From a virus, in IMG/VR virus record IMGVR_UViG_3300047564_004641, positions 1 to 64,000 of that record: DNA of 64,000 nucleotides. The stretch is one strand, 5' to 3'. A program made the translations under genes and the position numbers. Position 1 is the stretch's first letter; each line of letters opens with the position of its first letter. Positions 17,245-25,868 of the stretch are shown piece by piece. The notes under the pieces are model-generated. The model saw only the letters and a program-made list of their open reading frames with translations, was not told the DNA's origin and did no database searches.

Positions 17245-18921
17245 TTATTTCGATCTAAAGAAGTGGTAATCTCCGTCAGCACAACTTGGATTTTGTACGA
17301 AGTGTGAAATAAGAATATATCCTTTATTCTCTAAGTATTGAATAACCTCTTGATTAAGAGGGGCATCTTTCATATACTGCTTATTTTGCAATTCTAATAT
17401 CAGATGATTACAATATTCAAGAGTTCTTTCTGCTCCTTTGAGAACATCCAATTCGCATCCTTGAATATCCATTTTAATTAAATCCGGAAGTTTCCAATTT
17501 CTTTCTGCAACTACTGCATCTAAAGTTTTTGTTCTAACTGTTCTTTCTCTGTAAAAAGGACTGGTCTTAAATGCTAGATTGTGTGGAAACTCTTGGAAAT
17601 TCATTTCATAATATGAGGAACTTCCACTATCCTTAACATTCTCATAGAAAGTAACTTCTTTTTCCCTATCACTTAGAACTTCAATTGCATAGTTTATTCT
17701 ATTCTTTTGGTATAACGAATGATATCCATCAAATCCATCAATATGATAGAACTCTGCTTCATTCCACACACAAGAAGCAAACTTAGACCAATGAAGAACT
17801 GCCGAACCAATGTCATAAACCACTTTTGGTTCAAAATTATGATGATACTTTAGTCTGTAAAGATAGTCAATGTGTTGTGCTGGAACCATATTGATACTTG
17901 AAGACCACTCATAATATTCCTCTAAGGTCTTCATTCTTCCTTCAAAGAGGTCTATCTTTTGAGTCAGACTATTGATTTCATTTTCCCATAACTTTGCAAC
18001 TCTTCTCCAATTATAAGTTTCTATTGCAAACTTTGAGATTGCTGAGGATGCTTGTTCGTATTCATCTCTAGCAACATCAAAGAAATGAAGTGCTCTTATG
18101 ATTTCTTCTGCAAAGTTCTGGTGGAATGTGTCATCAGTAATCCAACCTCTGGGAGTATTTTGCCCTGACATTGGAATATACTTACCCATTCCGTTTGATG
18201 TTTCTGGAAGTGCTCCCATATCTGTAGTGATAGGAAAGCATCCGCAACTCATTGCTTCTGCAAGAGAAACACAGAAGGTTTCTTCCCACACATTTGAATG
18301 AATATAAAAAGCAGCATCTTGAATATGAAGTAGTAGTTCTTCACGGTCAATACAAGGTGAATACTCCACACCTGGAAGTGCTTGAAGTTCCTTGTAGATA
18401 GGAATGAATGGTGAAGGTTCTAGTCCCTTATCAGTTGTGATAGTCTCATTTTCTCCTTCTCCTGGTTGAATTGCACCATACAGAGACATTGAAGAAAACA
18501 CTTTGAGTTTTGCATCTGGATGATGTTTGATGACTTCTTTCCAGATGGGTACTAATGGTGTGATACCCTTATGTGGTGCGGAGAAAAAGATACAGGTTTT
18601 TGATTTTGGTTTTCCTGATGGTCGGAACATATCATCCACACCATTTGGAATGACCGTCAGTTTCTCTGCGGGTGCTCGGTTATACTTGATGTATTGCTCT
18701 CGTTCCCAGTTTGATACACAGACAATTTTATCAATCTTGTCTATGTGCTGTGGAAGGTCTCGGTGTCCTGCTTGGTCGCAATTATCGTGTGCCCAGATGA
18801 CCTTATATTGCTTATCTGATTGTATGATTTCGTGTGTGGTTCTTCTTACATCTACATTTTCAGGAAATGTATAATATTGCGAAAGATAATAAAAAGAACT
18901 TTCAGTTGCTCCAGACTTCAT
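17245..18921 (-). CDS. Glycosyltransferase (GT4-type) - FkbM methyltransferase fusion
   Basis: 558 residues. Residues ~1-320 are a GT-B glycosyltransferase of the GT4/GT1 group: IPNGVDDMFRPSG, and the donor-site signature ETFCVSLAEAMSCGCFPI. Residues ~335-555 are an FkbM methyltransferase (VVYDIGS, LIKMDIQGCELDVLKG, LILELQNKQY, ending DGDYHFFR) closely resembling the C-terminus of the neighbouring 14777-17239 protein. It follows that gene's promoter side by 5 bp, so both are co-transcribed. Likely makes a methylated glycan with its neighbours; acceptor unknown. Confidence 0.75.
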   Translation of the reverse strand: MKSGATESSFYYLSQYYTFPENVDVRRTTHEIIQSDKQYKVIWAHDNCDQAGHRDLPQHIDKIDKIVCVSNWEREQYIKYNRAPAEKLTVIPNGVDDMFRPSGKPKSKTCIFFSAPHKGITPLVPIWKEVIKHHPDAKLKVFSSMSLYGAIQPGEGENETITTDKGLEPSPFIPIYKELQALPGVEYSPCIDREELLLHIQDAAFYIHSNVWEETFCVSLAEAMSCGCFPITTDMGALPETSNGMGKYIPMSGQNTPRGWITDDTFHQNFAEEIIRALHFFDVARDEYEQASSAISKFAIETYNWRRVAKLWENEINSLTQKIDLFEGRMKTLEEYYEWSSSINMVPAQHIDYLYRLKYHHNFEPKVVYDIGSAVLHWSKFASCVWNEAEFYHIDGFDGYHSLYQKNRINYAIEVLSDREKEVTFYENVKDSGSSSYYEMNFQEFPHNLAFKTSPFYRERTVRTKTLDAVVAERNWKLPDLIKMDIQGCELDVLKGAERTLEYCNHLILELQNKQYMKDAPLNQEVIQYLENKGYILISHFVQNPSCADGDYHFFRSK

Positions 18922-18946
18922 ATCAAAATGATGTAGTTAAAGTTAT

Positions 18947-21763
18947 TTAGTTTGCGTTTGAGACTGCAGCTGGAGCAGATCTTTCTGAAGTGAGTTTTTG
19001 TGATGGAACTGATACGGTTTCTGTGGAGAAATCTAAACGATCAATTGTTGAATAAACGGCAGGAGTAGGAGCAAAACCACCACCAAAGTAACCATAAGAA
19101 CTGCTTGAGGTTGCTGATAAACTTTCTCTTGCTTGAGATAACTTAGGTGTTGGTACTGATACTGTTTCTGTGGAGAAATCTAAACGATCAATGGTGCAAA
19201 CAACAGTAGTTGGGCTAGTAGCACCACCACCAAAGTAACCATAAAAACTACTTGAGGTTGCTGATAAACTTTCTCTTGCTTGAGATAACTTAGGTGTTGG
19301 TACTGATACTGTTTCTGTGGAGAAATCTAAACGATCTATAGTAGAAACACGACCTGGAAAAAAAGCATAACCACCACCAAAGTAACCATAAGAACTACTT
19401 GCAGTTGCTGCCACTCCCCTTTTCAAATCAGATAACTTAGGTGTTGGGACTGATACTGTTTCTATTGAGAAATCTAAACGATCTATAGTAGAAACAGCAG
19501 TAGGAATAGCACCACCACCAAAGTAACCATAAGAACTACTTGAGGTTGCTGCTAATTGTTGTCTTGTTTGAGATAACTTAGGTGTTGGGACTGATACTGT
19601 TTCTGTAGAGAAATCTAAACGATCTATAGTGGAACTGGGAGTAAGACCACCACCACCAAAGTAACCATAAGAACTACTTGAGGTTGCTGCTAATTGTTGT
19701 CTTGCTTGAGATAACTTAGGAGATGGTGTTGTTACTGTTTCTGTAGAGAAATCTAAACGGTTTATGGTAGAAACAGCAGTAGGAATAGCACCACCACCAT
19801 AATAACCATAAGTCGCAGAACCAACTCTACGAGTTCCTATTGCTCCTGATACTCCAGTTCCACCATATCTAAAACTAGATAATGTAGATGTTAGATCTCC
19901 TATTGTTTCCGTTGAGAAATCTAAACGATTTATACTGGAAGTATCGGGAGGAGTATTACCACCAGCAAAATAACCATAAGAACTACTTGAAGCTCCCGAT
20001 GTTGAGGTTCTAGATGTAGTGAACCTAGATCCTAACAAATTTGCAGTTTCGGTAGAAAAATCAAAACGTTCTATAGTAGATAGTGCTCCTGGTCCAATAA
20101 AATTACCTCCACCACCAAAATAACCATAATAAGAATTTGAAACAGTTGTGGAATCGGCTCTTATTGAAGAAAGATTAGATCCTAATGTTGCCACAGTTTC
20201 TGTAGAAAAATCTAAACGATCTATACCAAGTTGATAAATATCCGATGGAACAGCATAAATTGAACCACCAGCAAAGTAACCATAAGAACTAGTTGATACA
20301 GTATTATATCCACTTCTATCACCAGCCAACTTAGGTGTTGGTGTTGTTATTGTTTCTGTAGAGAAATCTAATCGATCTATAGTGGAAACCCTAATATTAG
20401 GACTAGGTAAAGTAATACCAGCACAAAAGTAACCATAAGAACTACTTGATACTGAATTCAAAAACCTTCTTGATATAGATAATGAACTACCGAGTCTTAT
20501 TGTATTTTCTGTAGAAAAATCTAATCGTTCAGTAGTAGAACGAATAAAAGGAGAAGGAAGAGGTGAGGTTGCTCCTCCACCAAAATAACCATACTGATTA
20601 TTTGACAATGATGTCAAATGATATCTTGCTTCAGTTAATTTAGGTGCTGGTGTTGCCACAGTTTCTGTAGAAAAATCTAATCGATTAAAACTACTTAATA
20701 CTATAACTCCAGGAGGAGTTGCTCCTCCACCAAAGTAACCAACATTAGCACTCTCAGGCCAGTTAGTGAACTTAGGAGATGACTGGAAGATTGGATTGCG
20801 GTTGACTTGGACTGCTGTTGAAGCCGCTCTTCTTTGAGATAACTGAGGTCCTGGTACTGATACGGTTTCTGTAGAGAAATCTAGACGGTCAATAGTGCAA
20901 ACAAAAACAAGAGGAGCATAAAAACCACCACCAAAGTATCCAAAAAAATTACTCGAAGTTCCTGCTAAAGCATATCTTGCTTGAGGTAACTTAGGTGCTG
21001 GTGTTGATAGGGTTTCTGTGGAGAAATCTAAACGATTTATAGTACAGACATATCCAAGAGGAGTAACACCACCACCAAAATAACCATAAAGATCATTTTT
21101 TACTGTCCCAGGATAAACCGTAGATGTTGGTAATTGTTGGGGAGGAACTGAAAATGTATCTATGGAAAAATCTAAACGATCAATAGTACAATAATACGTA
21201 ACAAATCCTGGAGAAGTTCCACCAGCAAAGTAACCATAAGAACTACTTGAGGTTGCTGCTAAATATCCTCGCGAAATAGATATATTTGGAAGTGGTGTTG
21301 TCGTTTCAGTATCAAAATCTAAACGATCTACAGTGGAGGATCCAGCACCTCCACCAAAGTAACCATAAGAACTGCTTGAAGTCGCTGCTAAATAACCTCT
21401 TGATTGAGATAACTTAGGTGTTGGTGTTGATAGGGTTTCTGAGGAGAAATCTAGACGATCTATGGTGCAAACACTTGTTGATGGTGAAGTAAGTCCGCCA
21501 CCAAAGTAACCATAAGAACTACTTGAGGTTGCTGCTACATATGATTTTGCTACCGGTAGATCGATCGATGATGTTACAGTTTCTGTCGTGAAATCTAAAC
21601 GATCTATAGTGGAATAAAATATACTAGCAGTAGGAGTAGGAGGAATAAAATATCCACCACCAAAGTAACCATAAAAAAGACCCTCAATATCCAGTTGCAA
21701 TCCAGGATCAGTATTTTCGATCTGTTTTTTATAGACTTTTTTAAGACCGAATACTCCTGCCAT
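18947..21763 (-). CDS. Kelch-type repeat fibre protein, 18 repeats (paralogue 3)
   Basis: 938 residues counted from the ATG at 21763 (MAGVFGLKKVYKKQ). An upstream in-frame start at 21829 would run into the preceding gene and lacks the head shared by the paralogues. Again 18 repeats in a 6 + 6 + 6 layout: NWPESAN after repeat 6, GTRRVGSAT after repeat 12, then tail AAVSNAN. The middle six repeats are the most divergent of all three proteins (RSTTERLDF, YQLGIDRLDF, STIERFDF), while the last six are nearly uniform. Predicted propeller-type virion adhesin. Confidence 0.75.
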   Translation of the reverse strand: MAGVFGLKKVYKKQIENTDPGLQLDIEGLFYGYFGGGYFIPPTPTASIFYSTIDRLDFTTETVTSSIDLPVAKSYVAATSSSSYGYFGGGLTSPSTSVCTIDRLDFSSETLSTPTPKLSQSRGYLAATSSSSYGYFGGGAGSSTVDRLDFDTETTTPLPNISISRGYLAATSSSSYGYFAGGTSPGFVTYYCTIDRLDFSIDTFSVPPQQLPTSTVYPGTVKNDLYGYFGGGVTPLGYVCTINRLDFSTETLSTPAPKLPQARYALAGTSSNFFGYFGGGFYAPLVFVCTIDRLDFSTETVSVPGPQLSQRRAASTAVQVNRNPIFQSSPKFTNWPESANVGYFGGGATPPGVIVLSSFNRLDFSTETVATPAPKLTEARYHLTSLSNNQYGYFGGGATSPLPSPFIRSTTERLDFSTENTIRLGSSLSISRRFLNSVSSSSYGYFCAGITLPSPNIRVSTIDRLDFSTETITTPTPKLAGDRSGYNTVSTSSYGYFAGGSIYAVPSDIYQLGIDRLDFSTETVATLGSNLSSIRADSTTVSNSYYGYFGGGGNFIGPGALSTIERFDFSTETANLLGSRFTTSRTSTSGASSSSYGYFAGGNTPPDTSSINRLDFSTETIGDLTSTLSSFRYGGTGVSGAIGTRRVGSATYGYYGGGAIPTAVSTINRLDFSTETVTTPSPKLSQARQQLAATSSSSYGYFGGGGLTPSSTIDRLDFSTETVSVPTPKLSQTRQQLAATSSSSYGYFGGGAIPTAVSTIDRLDFSIETVSVPTPKLSDLKRGVAATASSSYGYFGGGYAFFPGRVSTIDRLDFSTETVSVPTPKLSQARESLSATSSSFYGYFGGGATSPTTVVCTIDRLDFSTETVSVPTPKLSQARESLSATSSSSYGYFGGGFAPTPAVYSTIDRLDFSTETVSVPSQKLTSERSAPAAVSNAN

Positions 21764-21768
21764 TTGAT

Positions 21769-22431
21769 TTACTCTTCTTGATAAACATGAGAACCAACAT
21801 GACACAGACGAATACTTGTATCTAACCAAGATTTGTATCCTACACTTGATGCTCTTTCAAAGAATGAAAAATCTTCAGGTAGAAAAGACATATCTTTTTT
21901 CATTTCAAGAAAGTAATGATATGAGTTATGATATTCCTGTTCTGTTGGTGGATAACTAGAATTATTTAGTGCAGGATAATACTTTAATTCTTCACCATAA
22001 CGATTTTGAATTTCCCGAAATACTTGCCGTTTAATACAACAAAATCCAAATCCAATATTTTCAATCTGAACTAATCCTTCTTCTGCAACTGGAGGAGATG
22101 AGATATTATAATTGTAACGAAGTGGAATACCCTTCATTGGATATGCACCACAAACAATATCCTTATCTGCAAGAATAACCTTCAGGGCATCTTCTGGTGT
22201 AAATCCAACATCAGCATCAATAAACAAAATCTTCTCATACTCGGTATTATTCATATAGAAGTTAGCAATTCTTGATCTTGCTTTCGTAACAAGACTTTCA
22301 TTTGCCATAGTCAAAAGACCGTGATCGATTCCGTTTTTATTCAGTGCCTTTCCTAAATTGAATAATCCCTTTGCGGTTTTATCACTTACCATTCCCCCAT
22401 AACAGGGCATTGCGATTAATACTGAAGTCAT
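21769..22431 (-). CDS. GT-A fold glycosyltransferase
   Basis: 220 residues. The N-terminus SVLIAMPCYGGMVSDKTA and the ILFIDADVGF motif (D72-A-D74, a DxD metal site) define a GT-A sugar transferase, followed by KDIVCGAYPMKG and a conserved GFGFCCIKR segment typical of a small group in marine phages. ATG overlaps the stop of 22428-23006 (ATGA), giving coupled translation. It stands immediately before kelch paralogue 3. Probably adds a sugar to a fibre or surface glycan; donor and acceptor not known. Confidence 0.7.
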   Translation of the reverse strand: MTSVLIAMPCYGGMVSDKTAKGLFNLGKALNKNGIDHGLLTMANESLVTKARSRIANFYMNNTEYEKILFIDADVGFTPEDALKVILADKDIVCGAYPMKGIPLRYNYNISSPPVAEEGLVQIENIGFGFCCIKRQVFREIQNRYGEELKYYPALNNSSYPPTEQEYHNSYHYFLEMKKDMSFLPEDFSFFERASSVGYKSWLDTSIRLCHVGSHVYQEE

Positions 22432-23006
22432 ACAAGTAACTCTACATTAAATGAGATTGAAATACGATTTTCGTTAATTGGATTTGGATTCACAAAATGA
22501 GGTAACCAAGAAGGAAATAATACCAACTCTCCAACCTTTGGAGTGTGATTATGATAGTTTGTATCTCTTAAACAACTACCTTGAAAGTCCATAATCTTTG
22601 AAGGTCTTGGATCTTCAAAGGTAATACCAGGAGCACCTTCTGGAAGTGCAACATAATAAACGGCACTCATCCAACCACTGGGATGAACGTGTGTGAAATT
22701 ATAACCACCTTGAGGATTGACATTTCCCCACATTGCACGAATGACGAACTCTGGTTTGTTGGTAGAAAGGTCTGCAATGATTGATTGAACGATTGTAGAA
22801 GACTTTTCTAACAATGGTTTAAAGGTCTCATTCTGCCAAAGTGTAATATCACTCTGCCATCCATTACGATTACTTTTAATTTCTCCAGGACTTTCTTTTG
22901 AAAGTTTTAAAAGTTCTTGTTTATAACTTTCGTTTTCTTTTTGATCGTAAATATCAACAAAGTACAAATCAGTCGGGAAAAGACCACGACATTTAATATT
23001 AAACAT
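22428..23006 (-). CDS. 2OG-Fe(II) oxygenase, TIGR02466-like
   Basis: 192 residues matching the putative 2OG-Fe(II) oxygenase family common in cyanophages (TIGR02466/pfam13759). GYNFTHVHPSGWMSAVYY contains H106 and H108, the ITFEDPRP strand follows, then LVLFPSWLPHFVNPN with distal H170 and R181 for 2-oxoglutarate. The first facial-triad position reads H-x-H rather than the usual H-x-D, as I recall for this family. Third oxygenase of the block; coupled by ATGA overlap to the glycosyltransferase gene. Substrate unknown. Confidence 0.75.
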   Translation of the reverse strand: MFNIKCRGLFPTDLYFVDIYDQKENESYKQELLKLSKESPGEIKSNRNGWQSDITLWQNETFKPLLEKSSTIVQSIIADLSTNKPEFVIRAMWGNVNPQGGYNFTHVHPSGWMSAVYYVALPEGAPGITFEDPRPSKIMDFQGSCLRDTNYHNHTPKVGELVLFPSWLPHFVNPNPINENRISISFNVELLV

Positions 23007-23033
23007 AAGATTTTTTCAAATAAATTAATTCTA

Positions 23034-23966
23034 TCAGACTATATATTTACCTGCAAGAACAATGCCTACAGAGTTTGCTGGAGTTGTTGTGACAAGAATG
23101 GAGTCACCAACTGAGAGTTGTTTTGGTTTCTGACATATTTCAACGACACTATTTTTTGGAATAGTGAGATTATATGCTAGATATCCCAACCTCACACCTG
23201 TTGTACTAATTCCCCCGACAGTTCCACCTCGAAAAACAGAAACAGTTACATCAACATCTACATTATTATTATAATTTGCAAGATTAATCGATTGAATAAC
23301 TGATGAATAGGTTACAGATGTAAAAATTTCCTGATCTGTTGTTCTTACTGTTGTTCCAATTCCAACATAAGTTGTATCAGTTTTTCTTGAAATCGTAATG
23401 AATGCATCAAGACCACCATCCATTCCTGATGCATCTGTTCCAAGTCCAGTAAGTGCTTGTAGACGAATAATATCTGAAGGGTTTGCGACTCTTGGTTGTT
23501 CCAGAAGTTCAAGAGCACCTTGATATGGTATTAGGACTTTATTGCAAATTGGTGTATTCTGTCCTCCATTAAAATCGTGTCTTCCTGAGAGATATAAATT
23601 TGCTCCAGATTTATTTGTAACGTGCATAGATTCGATTATATATTCATATCCAGCAGTTGATGGGAAGGAATATGCAATTCCCGGACCTATGAATATATCA
23701 TTGTTTCTAAAAATTTGAGATGCAGTAATTTGTGCGGCAGTTGTACCAATACCAGTAGCAATACCAGAAGTTACTGAAACATATATGGATGTCGTAATTC
23801 CAGTATCAAAAGTTCCCGATCCTCCTGCTGCGGCCCAGGTAACACCAACACCCGTCGATTGAAGAACTTGACCCGATGTTCCTGTTGTTGAACCTGCAGA
23901 AATTGTAACTGGAATAAACTGTCTAGTATCATCAATAACATTAATATTATTAACCTTGATAGCCAT
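23034..23966 (-). CDS. Virion structural/fibre protein, 310 aa
   Basis: 310 residues, beta-rich. It opens MAIKVNNINVIDD and carries the SGQVLQSTGVGVTW motif that also appears in the fibre proteins at 25314-25790 (NYLVSTGVGVTW) and 1-643 (ILVSTGVGVSW), marking a shared fibre-shaft module. The rest has no recognisable domain. CTAAATAA at 23990-23997 is a probable late promoter. Likely a virion fibre or tail-associated subunit. Confidence 0.65.
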   Translation of the reverse strand: MAIKVNNINVIDDTRQFIPVTISAGSTTGTSGQVLQSTGVGVTWAAAGGSGTFDTGITTSIYVSVTSGIATGIGTTAAQITASQIFRNNDIFIGPGIAYSFPSTAGYEYIIESMHVTNKSGANLYLSGRHDFNGGQNTPICNKVLIPYQGALELLEQPRVANPSDIIRLQALTGLGTDASGMDGGLDAFITISRKTDTTYVGIGTTVRTTDQEIFTSVTYSSVIQSINLANYNNNVDVDVTVSVFRGGTVGGISTTGVRLGYLAYNLTIPKNSVVEICQKPKQLSVGDSILVTTTPANSVGIVLAGKYIV

Positions 23967-23985
23967 CTTCGTTTACACTCGGCTT

Positions 23986-25302
23986 TTACTTATTTAGTTG
24001 CTGTTTGAGTTGCTCTACTTCAGCAGATAGTTCTTTAACTGCTTCAATTAGAACTCCAATCAGACCATTATAGTTAACTGATTTTACTTCACCATCGTTA
24101 ACAAGTTGAGGTAATACTTCTTCGATTTCCTGAGCTATAACACCCAAAGAAGATTTTCCATCATTTTTCCAAGTAAAATTCACTCCACGAATATTATTAA
24201 TTGTCTCTAAACTATTTTCAATCGTATAAATGTTCTCTTTAACTGATATATCTGATGTTGAATTAAAATTTGATGCTGTAATTGTTCCTGCAGTAAAATC
24301 TCCAGAAGGATCACGAGCAACAACTGTATTAGCAGTGTTTAAAGTTGTTGCTGCAACAGAAACTGTAATCGCAGCAGATCCATTATAAGTCGTTCCAGAG
24401 CTATAGTTAATATATGAACCTGCTATCAAATTGTTTAAATTAGCACCAAGAGAAACTCCAGAAATAGTAGAATTTGCAAGGTTTGCATTTGTAATTCCAG
24501 CAGAACCAGACAAATTAGAATTTGTTAGTCCACTAATTGTATTGGAACCAGCAGAAATATTCTTGTTAGTTAAAGTATCTGTGGTGTTTCTTGCAACTAA
24601 AGTATCACTTGTGCTAATTGTAGGAAGAGTTGCAATACCAGTAGCAACTGCAGATGCTCTTAATGTTGTTGATCCTGAAGTAGATCCAGAAAATGCAATA
24701 CCAGCAGAAGAAACTACTGGAGAGGTTAATACTGGTGATGTTAAAGTTTTATTTGTAAGAGTTTGAGTATCTGTTGTTCCTACAATATCTCCAGATGGTG
24801 GTAATTTTCCTCTTAAATAATCTGCGTTTAAGTTTGTAACAAGAGTAGTTGAAGTAACAGTTAATGGAGAAGTTCCTGATGCTACTGTAGAAACAAATCG
24901 AGAAGCAGTGATGATACCACTACTAATTGAGATTCCATTTGCACTTATATTACTTCCAGTAATTGTACCAGTTGCAGTAATATTTCCAATAACATCAAGT
25001 TTTTGTGCTGGTATTGTACTACCAATACCAACATTACCAGTAGAACGATAGATATCAGACCCAGAAAAATCCCAAGTCTGAAGAGCAGCACTTACTAATT
25101 GACTTCCGTTCAGATAATATCCAGTTGCAGAAACAACACCAGATATGTTTGTATCTCCAATGACTGTAAATTTTACAGATGGATTTGTAGTTCCTATACC
25201 AACATAAGGAGTTGCTGTCGTAGCAATACCAATATTTCTTGTTGTATTGTCAACATAGAGAAAAGAACCAAATTGTGATAGTTCCCTGTTTGGAATTGGC
25301 AT
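23986..25302 (-). CDS. Tail fibre with C-terminal S74 intramolecular chaperone
   Basis: 438 residues. The shaft holds GIGTTNPSVKFTVIGD and GIGSTIPAQKLDVIGN repeats and a TDTQTLTNKTL stretch typical of phage fibres. The last ~91 residues form a peptidase S74 (endosialidase-type) chaperone: TSDISVKENI with the cleavage Ser350-Asp351, VNFTWKNDG, SLGVIAQEIEEVLPQLV, SVNYNGLIGVLIEAVKEL and a closing coiled coil. The domain trimerises the fibre and then cuts itself off. A genuine trimeric fibre, probably receptor-binding. Confidence 0.85.
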   Translation of the reverse strand: MPIPNRELSQFGSFLYVDNTTRNIGIATTATPYVGIGTTNPSVKFTVIGDTNISGVVSATGYYLNGSQLVSAALQTWDFSGSDIYRSTGNVGIGSTIPAQKLDVIGNITATGTITGSNISANGISISSGIITASRFVSTVASGTSPLTVTSTTLVTNLNADYLRGKLPPSGDIVGTTDTQTLTNKTLTSPVLTSPVVSSAGIAFSGSTSGSTTLRASAVATGIATLPTISTSDTLVARNTTDTLTNKNISAGSNTISGLTNSNLSGSAGITNANLANSTISGVSLGANLNNLIAGSYINYSSGTTYNGSAAITVSVAATTLNTANTVVARDPSGDFTAGTITASNFNSTSDISVKENIYTIENSLETINNIRGVNFTWKNDGKSSLGVIAQEIEEVLPQLVNDGEVKSVNYNGLIGVLIEAVKELSAEVEQLKQQLNK

Positions 25303-25313
25303 TTATCTTCTCC

Positions 25314-25790
25314 TTAGATTGATGAATATACAACAAGTTCGACAGTTTCATCACCAAAACAAGCATCATTCAAAATAACCGACGTTCCATTTGTTGCAGT
25401 AAATTCACTTGGAATTAAACGAATACCATTGATATAAACATCTACCAATCCAACAGTATAATTTACACTAAATGTTGTTTGACCTGAAGTTGCAGTAAAA
25501 ACAGTAGAAACTCTTGGAGAAATCCAAGTTACTCCAACTCCAGTGGAAACCAAATAATTTCCAGTGGATCCTGTGGAAGTATTTGCTTTTAGAGTTCCTT
25601 GAATAACCAAATTATTAACTGTGGTTATTCCTGAAATAACCGCAGTTGTTGCACCAATGCCACCATTAACGTGTAGAGTATAATTTGCGACGGTTGTTGC
25701 AATACCAACTTTGTTTGTACCTTGATCCGCAAAAATTAGATTAGTATCAACCTCTAACCCGTGCTTAACTACAAAGTTTTTATTTGCCAT
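25314..25790 (-). CDS. Short fibre/structural protein, 158 aa
   Basis: 158 residues: head MANKNFVVKHGLEVD, a motif KVGIATTVANYTLHVNGGIGATTAVISGI of the fibre-shaft type, STGVGVTW, and a C-terminal beta domain with VDVYINGIRLIPSEFTATNGTS of the kind seen in many phage fibre tips. It is 11 bp from the S74 fibre gene and probably part of the same fibre. Expressed from CATAAATA at 25825-25832. Confidence 0.7.
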   Translation of the reverse strand: MANKNFVVKHGLEVDTNLIFADQGTNKVGIATTVANYTLHVNGGIGATTAVISGITTVNNLVIQGTLKANTSTGSTGNYLVSTGVGVTWISPRVSTVFTATSGQTTFSVNYTVGLVDVYINGIRLIPSEFTATNGTSVILNDACFGDETVELVVYSSI

Positions 25791-25824
25791 TCGGTTTCCC
25801 TATCCACCGATAATTTGCTTCTAT

Positions 25825-25832
25825 TATTTATG
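25825..25832 (-). promoter_or_regulatory. Late promoter CATAAATA (minus)
   Basis: CATAAATA on the minus strand 35 bp upstream of the ATG at 25790, in a 78-bp divergent gap. Confidence 0.5.
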
Positions 25833-25836
25833 TATT

Positions 25837-25844
25837 CTAAATAA
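25837..25844 (+). promoter_or_regulatory. Late promoter-like CTAAATAA (plus)
   Basis: CTAAATAA on the plus strand 25 bp upstream of the ATG at 25869; forms a divergent pair with the minus-strand CATAAATA. Confidence 0.4.
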
Positions 25845-25868
25845 TAAAAAAGATAACACTATAAAAAA

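Noticed and set aside
18947-21829. Longer N-terminus of kelch paralogue 3 (from 21829)
   Set aside because: The extra 22 residues overlap the glycosyltransferase gene and break the head shared with the other two paralogues.
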